19,044 bases of DNA from JAYEHC01 sp964490635 (GTDB taxonomy: Bacteria; Patescibacteriota; Minisyncoccia; JAHIHE01; JAGLIN01): NCBI GenBank assembly GCA_964490635.1, contig CAZBCK010000018.1, positions 1 to 19,044 of the forward strand, written 5' to 3'. Below the pieces are notes generated by a model, which was not told where the DNA came from, did not search any database, and was given only the letters and a program-made list of their open reading frames with translations. This document shows, piece after piece, positions 6,530-13,473 of the stretch (positions within the stretch are counted from its first letter, which is position 1; every line of letters starts with the position of its first letter). Position numbers and translations under genes: made by a program.

Positions 6530-6589
6530 AGATTTAGAAAAGCCCCGAACTGGAAATCAGATTCGGAGCTAAAAAGTGTTCTTTGAAAT
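6530..6589 (+). promoter_or_regulatory. Leader module B: TTAGAAA, hairpin, boxA-like
   Basis: GATTTAGAAAAG is followed by hairpin CCGAA/TTCGG (6545-6549, 6562-6566), GAGCTAAA, and TGTTCTTTGAAAT (6577-6589). That last sequence is closer to classical boxA than those of modules A and C. The module ends seven bases before the 3' end of a decayed toxin gene on the other strand. Confidence 0.55.
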
Positions 6590-6595
6590 CAAAAT

Positions 6596-6868
6596 CTAAA
6601 ACCGGTATTTATAAATTTAATTATGATGACCGCAAATAAGAAAGATTATTTTGTTGGGACCTAAATATCTAAACAAAATTCTATATTCTCGATCAATGCG
6701 AAAATTTCATGCTTTTTTAGATTTCGGCTCTAATTTTTCAGTATGAAGAGAAGGGCGAAACGGATTTTGACGAAAAATTTGTTCTTTCTTTTCCGCCTTT
6801 TTCCGAATTGAAATTGGCAATTTCTGATACTGCTTTTCAAATTCTTCAGTAACAAAAATCTCAATCAT
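6596..6868 (-). pseudogene. RelE/ParE-type toxin with two in-frame stops
   Basis: The minus-strand frame starts MIEIFVTEEFEKQYQKLP and has the RelE/ParE toxin pattern (N-terminal strand, basic helices, NPFRPSLHTEKL). Codon 54 is TGA (6707-6709) exactly where the family has Trp in the motif LWSFRI. Reading on gives NFRIDREYRILFRYL, the conserved core. A second stop, TAA, at codon 84 (6617-6619) follows GHHN, and IYKYRF to TAG (6596) completes a normal C-terminus. Both stops differ by one base from expected sense codons (TGG; for the second, for example, GAA). The toxin is therefore probably inactive, unless the TGA is read through. It starts two bases after the antitoxin stop. Confidence 0.75.
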
Positions 6869-6870
6869 AA

Positions 6871-7077
6871 TTATTTTTTTAGTTCTTTAAGAGATTTGAT
6901 TTTTCTTATTTTGCCAGCGTGACAATCTTTCTCCGCTTGATCTAAACTTTTTAAAAATTCGGAATTAAAAAGACCCAGATTAGCAGCTAATCTTTCAAAT
7001 TTGCCAGCATCCATTTCAATCAAAGCCTTCTGTCTCAAACTTCTTGGAGATTTTACATTAATAATTAATGGTTCCAT
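6871..7077 (-). CDS. Antitoxin of a RelE/ParE-type toxin-antitoxin pair
   Basis: A 68-residue protein whose C-terminal half (EFLKSLDQAEKDCHAGKI, then RKIKSLKELKK) has the charged helix and short tail typical of antitoxins that wrap around RelE/ParE toxins. It directly precedes the toxin frame with two bases between them, the usual antitoxin-first order. The gene is intact although the toxin is broken, so it is an orphan antitoxin that could still neutralise related toxins. No DNA-binding motif is certain in the N-terminal half. Confidence 0.6.
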   Translation of the reverse strand: MEPLIINVKSPRSLRQKALIEMDAGKFERLAANLGLFNSEFLKSLDQAEKDCHAGKIRKIKSLKELKK

Positions 7078-7132
7078 AAAATTAAATTATCTGATTTATC
7101 TTAATTTTATTATACTTTATGAAACCCGCCTG

Positions 7133-7333
7133 TCAATTTTTCCAAATTCCTAAAAAAATAAAGCCATAACTTTTCCGGAAATCCGGGAAATAGATATTTT
7201 TGATTGAGATCGGATGGGCGAAAGCGTTTGTCTTTCCGATTCGTCCGAAGGTTAATTCTTTTATAAAATTAACGGCAGATCGGAGAGCGAAATCTCTCTC
7301 TTCGGCGCTTTCAGCTTGACCCGAATAGATCAA
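7133..7333 (-). pseudogene. Unrecognised coding remnant without ATG
   Basis: The minus-strand frame from a TTG at 7331-7333 gives a 66-residue product ending FRKSYGFIFLGIWKN. The frame is open further upstream (PGDKIILIYSGQAESAEERD) to a TAG near 7400 with no ATG, and its codon use looks like real coding DNA. I read it as the C-terminal piece of a gene whose start is gone; a short gene starting at TTG is the alternative. The plus-strand promoter at 7381-7409 overlaps its lost beginning. Family unknown. Confidence 0.35.
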
Positions 7334-7380
7334 GATTATTTTATCTCCCGGTTTTTTGGAAAAGTTTTTTATTTTTTTAG

Positions 7381-7409
7381 TTGACTTATATAAGTGTAAA
7401 AGCTATTAT
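7381..7409 (+). promoter_or_regulatory. Promoter for the DUF4446 gene
   Basis: TTGACT (7381-7386), a 17-bp spacer and TATTAT (7404-7409) form a good sigma-70-type promoter reading toward the DUF4446 gene 180 bp away. Between them lie an AT-rich stretch and a solo terminal repeat. Confidence 0.6.
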
Positions 7410-7512
7410 AAAAGCAGGACTTTTTTGCTTTCTGGAATTTGTGTAAGGGTTGGTTAGAGATAGGTTTAATATTAAGATTTATTAAGATTTGTGAAATAGT
7501 TTAAGTTTGTTG

Positions 7513-7539
7513 TGGATTCCTGCCTACGCAGGAATGACA
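7513..7539 (+). repeat. Solo terminal repeat of the 170-bp element
   Basis: TGGATTCCTGCCTACGCAGG followed by AATGACA matches the terminal inverted repeat of the 170-bp elements at 8145 and 11720. It is itself a hairpin (TTCCTGC/GCAGGAA). No partner end is seen, so it is a relic or a solo end. Confidence 0.65.
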
Positions 7540-7588
7540 AAAAAATAAGAGGTTTTAATAGAATAAAAGGTTTTAACAAAAAATCAAA

Positions 7589-8086
7589 ATGTCCGAAATA
7601 ATAAATTTCATAAATCAAAATCAAGAAATTTTAATAATAGTGGCAATAGCCATTTTACCGTTTTTTTTATTTTGGAATATTTATCTTCAATGCGGCTTAT
7701 CAAAGATTAAAAAAAGAACTCGCAGTTTTTTTGCGAGCAGCGAGGGAAAAGACTTGGAGGAAATAATTTACAAGCAAATTAAAAAAACAAATGAAGTTGA
7801 TTGTGAAATTAAAAAAATAATAAGAGATAACGAAAAAATAAAAAACAATTTGACGGAATGTATTCAAAAAGTGGGTGTTATCAGATTTAATCCTTTTGGT
7901 GATGTTGGAGGAAACCAGAGTTTTGTGATTGCTCTTCTTGACAATTCTCTAAACGGCGTTATTATACAAAGTCTTTATTCAAGAGAAGGAATGAGAATTT
8001 ATTCCAGACAAATCAAGGAGGGTAAATCGGAATATGTGTTGAGCAAAGAGGAAGAAGAGGCGATTAAGATGGCGAATGGTGAGTAA
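7589..8086 (+). CDS. DUF4446-family membrane protein
   Basis: The 165-residue protein has one N-terminal transmembrane segment (about 13-35), a charged helical stretch (40-95), and the diagnostic DUF4446 block VGVIRFNPFGDVGGNQSF (95-112) with ALLDNSLNGVIIQSL after it. The C-terminal EYVLSKEEEEAI is also typical of the family. The function is unknown; family members are single-pass membrane proteins of Firmicutes and CPR. No Shine-Dalgarno sequence is visible, in contrast to the genes at 235-6345. A promoter candidate lies at 7381-7409. Confidence 0.8.
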   Translation: MSEIINFINQNQEILIIVAIAILPFFLFWNIYLQCGLSKIKKRTRSFFASSEGKDLEEIIYKQIKKTNEVDCEIKKIIRDNEKIKNNLTECIQKVGVIRFNPFGDVGGNQSFVIALLDNSLNGVIIQSLYSREGMRIYSRQIKEGKSEYVLSKEEEEAIKMANGE

Positions 8087-8144
8087 AAGAATAAAAGCAT
8101 ATTGCTAATTGAAAGAGTATTAATATAAAAATATACACGCTTGC

Positions 8145-8314
8145 TGTCATTCCTGTGAAGGCAGAAATCCAGATGAAATTTCATCAGTTGTTATTTTTAT
8201 AACGAAAGTATTGCAAACAGATTAAAAGTAGTGTTTTATGGCATTTTAATTGTTATAATAATATTTACGATTTGAAAATTTTGCGTCTGGATTTTTGCCT
8301 TCGCAGGAATGACA
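8145..8314 (+). mobile_element. 170-bp MITE-like element, copy 1
   Basis: Starts TGTCATTCCTGTGAAGGCAG and ends with the inverted version (CTTCGCAGGAATGACA). The interior aligns without gaps to the copy at 11720-11889, which is also exactly 170 bp. It encodes no protein. Both copies keep an extended -10 sequence TGTTATAAT (here 8251-8259) pointing toward the next gene, here infB. Non-autonomous transposition is inferred from the terminal repeats. Confidence 0.75.
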
Positions 8315-8361
8315 ATACACAAATGTGCAAATTTTAAATACAACAATATAATTTAAATCAA

Positions 8362-10161
8362 ATGACAAATTCAGAAGAAAATAAAAAAGAAGAAAAAATT
8401 ATTCTTGAGGTTCCGGAAAATATAACTGTTAAAGATCTGGCGGAGAAAATGGAAATTAAGCCGACTGATTTAATAGCTAAGCTGATAGAAAATAAGATTT
8501 TTGCCAGTATCAACGAGGTTCTGGATTTTGATACTGCGGAAATTATCGCGGATGATTTTGGTTTTGAACTTAAAAAATCAGAATCAATTGATAAAAAAAG
8601 AAAAAAGCTGTTGAAAAAAAATATCGGGTCCAATGCGGAAAAAAGACCTCCTGTTGTTGTTGTGATGGGACATGTTGATCACGGCAAAACGACGCTTCTT
8701 GATAAAATTCTAAAGACAAGTGTCGCAGAGAAAGAGTCAGGCGGGATTACGCAGAATTTTAGCGTTTATCAAGTTGAGAAAAAAGGGGAAATAATCACTT
8801 TTATGGATACTCCCGGGCATGAAGCGTTTCACGCAATGAGACAGAGAGGAGCTTACGCGACTGATTTGGCGGTGATTGTCATTGCTGCGAATGATGGCGT
8901 TAAACCGCAAACGGTGGAAGCGATAGATTTTGCGCGAGAAATGGAAGTTCCTATTTTGATCGCGATAAATAAAATTGATAAGCCGGAAGCTAATGTTGAA
9001 AAAGTGAAAAAGCAATTATCTGAAATAGATATCGTTTCTGAAGATTGGGGCGGGAAAACGGTTTGTGTGAATATTTCCGCAAAAACAGGGAAGGGAATAG
9101 ATGAATTGCTTGATATGATAATACTAACTGCAGACTTGGAAGAAATAAAAGCGGATTATAATTCTTTGGCTGAAGGATTTGTAATTGAATCGCATCTTGA
9201 TTCAAAAAGCGGACCGACTGCGACCATTTTAATACAGAACGGAACATTGAAAAATGGTGATTATGCGAGTGTTGAATCGTATTGCGGGAGAGTAAAAGAG
9301 ATCAGAGATTTTATTGGGAAAAAAATTGAGAAAGCGACGCCATCTATGCCTATTGTGATAACAGGGTTGAATGAAGCCCCAAAAGTTGGCTCATTGTTTT
9401 TTTCTGAAGTGAGCCGTTTTGCTGCTGAGAATAAAGTAAAGAAGTTTCTACAAGAAAAGCAGGGGAAGGAAACTGAAGGCAAAGTTGTTGATTCTGCTAG
9501 AATAAAACAACTTGTGAAATCGCATCAGATAAAAAAATTAAACATAATTCTTAAAGCGGACACAAAAGGTTCTTTGGAAGCGATAGTTCAAATTTTGGGA
9601 ACGATTAAATCCGAAGAAGCCGCAATCCAAATTTTAAAAATGGGGGTTGGAAATATAACCGAGACAGATATAAATATGGCAAATTCTTCCGGGGCGAAGA
9701 TCGTTGGATTTAATATCGGTTTGGATGTGTCTGTGAAAAAATTTGCGCGGAAAGAAGATATTGATATAAAAATATATAAAATTATTTATGAACTAATGAA
9801 TAATATTAAAGAAGAACTTTCTTCCATTCTCGGCACGGAAGTAGTCAGAACGGACTTAGGAACTCTTAAAGTAATCGCTATTTTTAAATCAGGAAAAAAG
9901 TCTGCCAAAAAAATAGATATGATCGTTGGAGCGAAAGTTGAAAGCGGGAAAATAGAAAAAGCGTCTTTAATTGAAGTGTTTAGAGGCGGTGAAAAAGTGG
10001 GACAAGGAAAAACAAAAGAACTTCAATATAACAAAAAGATCGTGGAGGAAGTGAAATCAGGAAACAATGCCGGAATAACTTACGAGGGGAATATAATCAT
10101 TGAAGATGGGGATGTATTAAATGCATATAAAGAAGAAGAGAGGAAGAGGAAGATAAATTAA
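8362..10161 (+). CDS. infB: Translation initiation factor IF-2
   Basis: A 599-residue GTPase that brings initiator tRNA to the 30S subunit and drives 50S joining. The N-terminal IF2 domain (about 15-70) has the form VPENITVKDLAEKM. The G domain has GHVDHGKT (103-110), SGGITQ (126-131), DTPGHE (149-154), NKID (203-206) and a SAKTGKG motif near 240; the C-terminal domains II-IV follow to the end. It is much shorter than E. coli IF2 (890 residues) because the long N-terminal linker is missing, as in many small genomes. rbfA follows after 27 bp, the usual partner. No Shine-Dalgarno sequence precedes the ATG. The 170-bp repeat just upstream may supply its promoter. Confidence 0.97.
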   Translation: MTNSEENKKEEKIILEVPENITVKDLAEKMEIKPTDLIAKLIENKIFASINEVLDFDTAEIIADDFGFELKKSESIDKKRKKLLKKNIGSNAEKRPPVVVVMGHVDHGKTTLLDKILKTSVAEKESGGITQNFSVYQVEKKGEIITFMDTPGHEAFHAMRQRGAYATDLAVIVIAANDGVKPQTVEAIDFAREMEVPILIAINKIDKPEANVEKVKKQLSEIDIVSEDWGGKTVCVNISAKTGKGIDELLDMIILTADLEEIKADYNSLAEGFVIESHLDSKSGPTATILIQNGTLKNGDYASVESYCGRVKEIRDFIGKKIEKATPSMPIVITGLNEAPKVGSLFFSEVSRFAAENKVKKFLQEKQGKETEGKVVDSARIKQLVKSHQIKKLNIILKADTKGSLEAIVQILGTIKSEEAAIQILKMGVGNITETDINMANSSGAKIVGFNIGLDVSVKKFARKEDIDIKIYKIIYELMNNIKEELSSILGTEVVRTDLGTLKVIAIFKSGKKSAKKIDMIVGAKVESGKIEKASLIEVFRGGEKVGQGKTKELQYNKKIVEEVKSGNNAGITYEGNIIIEDGDVLNAYKEEERKRKIN

Positions 10162-10188
10162 ATTTGACAATGTAACAATTTAATACTT

Positions 10189-10524
10189 ATGAATCAGAGA
10201 ATATTAAAAGTCAATAAACTAGTTAAGCAAGAAGTCGGGAAAATAATCTTGTCTGAAGCAGATTTTTCAAGAGATATTGTTTTGACGATAACTAAAGTAA
10301 AAACTTCCAAAGATCTCCGCTACGCGGATGTTTTTGTAAGTGTTCTTTCTTCTGATAAAGAAATTGAAATTATGGAATTGCTAAAAGAAGATATTTATTT
10401 TATACAGCAAAAACTTAATAAAAGATTGCAGATGAAACCCTTGCCGCGAATTAAATTTGTGATTGATAAAAGCGGGGAGGATGTTAGCAGGATTGACGAG
10501 TTGATTAGGGAGAATGAATTATAA
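10189..10524 (+). CDS. rbfA: Ribosome-binding factor A
   Basis: The 111-residue KH-type protein matures the 16S rRNA 5' end region in 30S subunits. Family features are the N-terminal RILKVNKLVKQEVGKII, the ITKVKTSKDLRYADVFVSVL strand-helix core, and the closing RIKFVIDKSGEDVSRIDELI. Length is normal for the family. It lies in the order infB-rbfA-DHH phosphoesterase known from many bacteria. Confidence 0.93.
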   Translation: MNQRILKVNKLVKQEVGKIILSEADFSRDIVLTITKVKTSKDLRYADVFVSVLSSDKEIEIMELLKEDIYFIQQKLNKRLQMKPLPRIKFVIDKSGEDVSRIDELIRENEL

Positions 10525-10541
10525 AGTGTACGGATTATACT

Positions 10542-10673
10542 GTCATTGCGAGCAGAGTGAAGCGATAGCGGAACGGATTGCGGCAATCCCGCAACTAAGC
10601 CGGGGGAATCTAAATACGGGATTGTTTCGTCGCCTTCTCGTTCACTATGCTTATTCGGGCTTCTCGCAATGAC
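10542..10673 (+). mobile_element. 132-bp palindromic MITE-like element, copy 1
   Basis: Starts GTCATTGCGAGC and ends GCTTCTCGCAATGAC, with a long imperfect palindrome between. The reverse complement of 18001-18132, also exactly 132 bp, aligns to it at most positions. The right end contains an ATG that extends the next reading frame but is not its real start. Both copies are preceded by TACT. Confidence 0.8.
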
Positions 10674-10695
10674 AGCGGTATTTAATTCTATAATT

Positions 10696-11685
10696 ATGCA
10701 AAACGCAATAAATCTAATAAAATCAAGTAAGGATATTTTAATTCTAACTCACAAAAGCCCGGACGGAGACGCGGTTGGGTCTGTTTTGGGATTAGGTCAA
10801 GCACTCAATTCTCTAGGTAAAAATGCGGAATGTTTTTCAAAAGACATTGTTCCTGATGTCTTTGATTTTTTACCGAATGTCTCGGCGATCAAAAATCAGA
10901 CAGATCTTAGAAATTATGATTTGGTAATATTATTGGATTGCGCTCTTTTTTCAAGAACCGGTTTGAATAGCATTAAAGACATAATTGACTCTTTTAATAA
11001 TTTGTTAGTGATAGATCATCATCCTGAAAAAATGATTGAATCGGGCTATCTGGATAATTATGAGTCAATCGTGGATCCATCAGCTTCTTCCACGGCGGTA
11101 TTGATCTATAATTTTTTAAAGGAGCTTAATTTAAAAATTACAAAGGATATTGCCCATTGTTTGTTAACGGGAATTTTTACGGATACGGGTGGGTTTCAAC
11201 ATAGCAACACTGATGTGCAAACGCTTCAAGTAGCGGCGGAACTTATGAAAAAAGGACCGCGTGTGGACAAGATCGCCAGAAATATATTTAATAGCAAAAG
11301 TGTTTCAGCGATAAAACTTTGGGGAAAAGCACTTGCCAGAATCCAAAGGGATGAAAATAATGAAATGGTTGTTTCTTATCTTAGTAAAAAAGACATAGAA
11401 GAATGTGGTGCCAAACAGGAAGACACCTCGGGGCTGGTCAGTGTTATTAATATGGTAAGCGATGCTAAATTTTCTTTGCTTTTAACAGAAAGCGATGATA
11501 ATAAAATAAAAGGAAGCTTGAGAAGTGAGGAATATAAAGGTATAGATGTTTCACGAATAGCAAAATCTCTCGGTGGCGGCGGGCATAAACTTGCTTCGGG
11601 GTTTGAAGTGAAAGGAGGAGATGTGAAAGGCGGTGTTGAAAAAATTAAGGAGATGATTTTGGAAGCAAAAATGAAGTATAAATAA
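10696..11685 (+). CDS. NrnA-like DHH/DHHA1 phosphoesterase
   Basis: The 329-residue protein has SPDGDAVGS (21-29), Asp81 in LVILLDCA, DHH (107-109) and FTDTGG (161-166), then a DHHA1 domain ending in GGGGHKLASGF. This is the NrnA type: it degrades nanoRNA of 2-5 nucleotides and often pAp or cyclic dinucleotide products such as pApA. The start at 10696 (MQNAINLIK) is preferred over an ATG at 10669, which belongs to the repeat end. Position after rbfA is the standard one. It differs strongly from the DHH protein at 235, which has no visible DHHA1 glycine motif. Confidence 0.9.
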   Translation: MQNAINLIKSSKDILILTHKSPDGDAVGSVLGLGQALNSLGKNAECFSKDIVPDVFDFLPNVSAIKNQTDLRNYDLVILLDCALFSRTGLNSIKDIIDSFNNLLVIDHHPEKMIESGYLDNYESIVDPSASSTAVLIYNFLKELNLKITKDIAHCLLTGIFTDTGGFQHSNTDVQTLQVAAELMKKGPRVDKIARNIFNSKSVSAIKLWGKALARIQRDENNEMVVSYLSKKDIEECGAKQEDTSGLVSVINMVSDAKFSLLLTESDDNKIKGSLRSEEYKGIDVSRIAKSLGGGGHKLASGFEVKGGDVKGGVEKIKEMILEAKMKYK

Positions 11686-11719
11686 GATAAGATAAGATAT
11701 TGAAAATAATAATCTTTCT

Positions 11720-11889
11720 TGCCATTCTCGTGAAGACGGGAATCCAGACGCAATATCATCAGACATTATTCTTAGAACAAAAGTTTTGAAAACAAATTAG
11801 CAGTAATATTTTATGATATTTCAGTTGTTATAATGGTATTTACAGCTTGAAAACATTTCATCTGGATTCCTGCCTTCGCAGGAACGACA
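11720..11889 (+). mobile_element. 170-bp MITE-like element, copy 2
   Basis: Left end TGCCATTCTCGTGAAGACGG, right end CTTCGCAGGAACGACA, same orientation as copy 1. The interior aligns without gaps, including TGTTATAAT at 11826-11834, at the same distance from the left end as in copy 1 (TATAAT begins 109 bp in). It lies between the NrnA-like gene and endonuclease IV. Confidence 0.75.
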
Positions 11890-11955
11890 TTTATGGGGAA
11901 TACAAACGGATTAATTGCTGTATTGATTGTTGCTGATTTTTACTTGCTTATCGGT

Positions 11956-11961
11956 TATAAT
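11956..11961 (+). promoter_or_regulatory. -10 box just before endonuclease IV
   Basis: A perfect TATAAT ends 16 bp before the ATG, which would give a very short leader. The -35 is weak (CTGATT at a 17-bp spacing). The TATAAT inside the 170-bp repeat (11829-11834) is the competing candidate. Confidence 0.4.
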
Positions 11962-11977
11962 TCACAATTCTAAATTT

Positions 11978-12862
11978 ATGCAATTTGGCGCGCACATTTC
12001 AATTGCGGGAGGGATTGAAAAAGCTCCGGAAAGGGCTCACAAAATTGGTTGTGAGTGCTTCCAGATGTTTTCCAGATCGCCGCATGGCGGAAAAAGTTTA
12101 GAATTAATGAAAGATAAAATAAATAGCTTTAAAGAAAATTGCGAGAAATATAATTTGAAAAATTATTATATCCACGCCCCGTATTATATAAATCTGGCTT
12201 CAGCCAACAGTAGAATTTATCACGGTTCTATTTCGGCGATCAGAAAAGAATTGGAAACAGCGGATTTGTTGGGAGCGAAAGGAGTTGTTACGCATTTGGG
12301 AAGCGCCAAAGAATTGGGAGAAAAAGAGGCGCGCGAAAAATTAGTTGAAGGGTTGGTGAAAGTTTTCAACCCCCCTAGCCCCCCTTGTCAGGGGGGAACA
12401 ATATTACCTCCTTGTCAGAGAGGGGCAATATTACTTCTGGAAATAACCGCTGGCGCCGGAAATATTATGGGTGATAATTTTGAAGAGATTGCTTATTTTA
12501 TAAAAGAGGCAGAAAAGAAAATCTCCAAAAACAAATTAGGTGTTTGTTTTGACACCGCGCACGCTTTTGCTTCTGGATATGATTTGCGAAACAAAAAAAC
12601 GGTCCGGAAAACTTTTGATGACTTTGACAAGATAATCGGAATTAAAAGATTAAAACTTATTCATTGCAATGATTCCAAAGTTGATCTCAACTCGCACATT
12701 GATCGGCACGAAAATATCGGCTGCGGTAAAATAGGAACGGAAGGATTTGAAGTGCTTGTCAACGAACCGCGACTGGAAAATTTGGATTTTGTTTTGGAAA
12801 CACCTGGTGGGAAGGTTGAAGAAGATCTGAAGATTTTAAGAGGATTGAAAAAGCCATTATGA
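11978..12862 (+). CDS. nfo: Endonuclease IV (AP endonuclease)
   Basis: A 294-residue TIM-barrel enzyme that cuts DNA 5' to abasic sites in base excision repair. All nine zinc ligands are present: H67, H106, E155, D192, H195, H229, D242, H244 and E274, corresponding to H69, H109, E145, D179, H182, H216, D229, H231 and E261 of the E. coli enzyme. Spacings agree closely except between H106 and E155, which is 13 residues longer than in E. coli (49 versus 36), because of the in-frame repeat at 131-150. The start MQFGAHIS matches the family; an upstream ATG at 11927 adds 17 unrelated residues and is rejected. The stop overlaps the next gene (ATGA). Together with the glycosylase at 17127 it gives two steps of uracil repair. 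Confidence 0.95.
   Translation: MQFGAHISIAGGIEKAPERAHKIGCECFQMFSRSPHGGKSLELMKDKINSFKENCEKYNLKNYYIHAPYYINLASANSRIYHGSISAIRKELETADLLGAKGVVTHLGSAKELGEKEAREKLVEGLVKVFNPPSPPCQGGTILPPCQRGAILLLEITAGAGNIMGDNFEEIAYFIKEAEKKISKNKLGVCFDTAHAFASGYDLRNKKTVRKTFDDFDKIIGIKRLKLIHCNDSKVDLNSHIDRHENIGCGKIGTEGFEVLVNEPRLENLDFVLETPGGKVEEDLKILRGLKKPL
12367..12434 (+). repeat. C/G-rich palindromic repeat inside nfo, in frame
   Basis: AACCCCCCTAGCCCCCC is followed by TTGTCAGGGGGG, and then a second, diverged unit CCTCCTTGTCAGAGAGGGG; both units end with CAATATTA. Translated, they give two tandem PPCQxGxIL units, residues about 131-152 of endonuclease IV. The left part matches the dispersed repeat at 127-160 (minus strand). 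The enzyme frame is unbroken and all ligands remain. Confidence 0.8.
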
Positions 12863-13320
12863 ACAAAATTTTAAAAGAAATTTTAAACAGAATATTAGGT
12901 GGTTTGGCAGGACTAACTTTTTTTATTCTTCTTATTATTCTTTCAGAGTCTTTGGGACTGCCAACGGAATTTTATATTAATTGGATGGTGAATAATTTTA
13001 TCATCTCAACTCTATTGTTTGGCGTGTTCTTAATTTTGGTTTTATGGTTGCTAGGTTCTCATTTGAATTATAAATATAATAAATATTTAAAAAATCTATC
13101 TCCCGAAGAGAGAAAAAGAGAAAAGGAAAATTGCAAAATGGCGGACAAGATTATAAAATATATTCACAAAAAATACGGAGATGATCACGATTTTGAATTA
13201 GTTGATGTTACAGACAAAAAAGATAAATACAATATGATCTATAAAAAACCAAAAAATCCACAGAAGATAAAAGTGTCTTTTAATAGAAAAAGTAAAACAA
13301 TAGAAGAAAGTTTGTGCTAA
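12859..13320 (+). CDS. Small membrane protein with two predicted TM helices
   Basis: I do not recognise this 153-residue protein. It has two hydrophobic segments (about 12-34 and 47-67) joined by a short loop (GLPTEFYINWMV), then a soluble Lys-rich C-terminal part of about 85 residues, probably cytoplasmic. The start overlaps the nfo stop by four bases (ATGA), so it is translated from the same message. No link to DNA repair is visible beyond that. Confidence 0.75.
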   Translation: MNKILKEILNRILGGLAGLTFFILLIILSESLGLPTEFYINWMVNNFIISTLLFGVFLILVLWLLGSHLNYKYNKYLKNLSPEERKREKENCKMADKIIKYIHKKYGDDHDFELVDVTDKKDKYNMIYKKPKNPQKIKVSFNRKSKTIEESLC

Positions 13321-13381
13321 TTGATTAAAAATTGCGAAATTTTAAAACCTTGATTTTCTATCAATGTAGCTAATTATAGAC

Positions 13382-13439
13382 TTAACAAGTATAAAATTAT
13401 CCGATAATATTATACCTGACAGGTTGTATATTATCTGAT
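13382..13439 (+). promoter_or_regulatory. Promoter with overlapping 41-bp palindrome
   Basis: TTAACA (13382-13387), a 17-bp spacer and TAATAT (13405-13410) form a good promoter for the gene at 13474. An imperfect palindrome covers 13399-13439: two 20-bp arms around one base pair at 16 of 20 positions, with CCTG-A-CAGG at the centre. It covers the -10 box and the expected start point, which is where a repressor operator would be; a transcript hairpin is the alternative. Confidence 0.5.
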
Positions 13440-13473
13440 TTCAAAGTGGGTTTAATTTCTAAAAATAAGAAGT

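Noticed and set aside
6707..6709. UGA read as an amino acid (as in Absconditabacteria and Gracilibacteria, or as Trp)
   Set aside because: TGA ends the nfo and SEC-C peptide genes at sensible places, TGG is used freely for Trp, and the same toxin frame also has a TAA. A pseudogene explains both.
10669..10695. Upstream ATG for the NrnA-like protein
   Set aside because: It is formed by the right end of the 132-bp repeat (CGCAATGAC); the family alignment starts at MQNAINLIK.
11927..11977. Upstream ATG for endonuclease IV
   Set aside because: The 17 extra residues are hydrophobic and not part of the family, and a -10 box lies within them.
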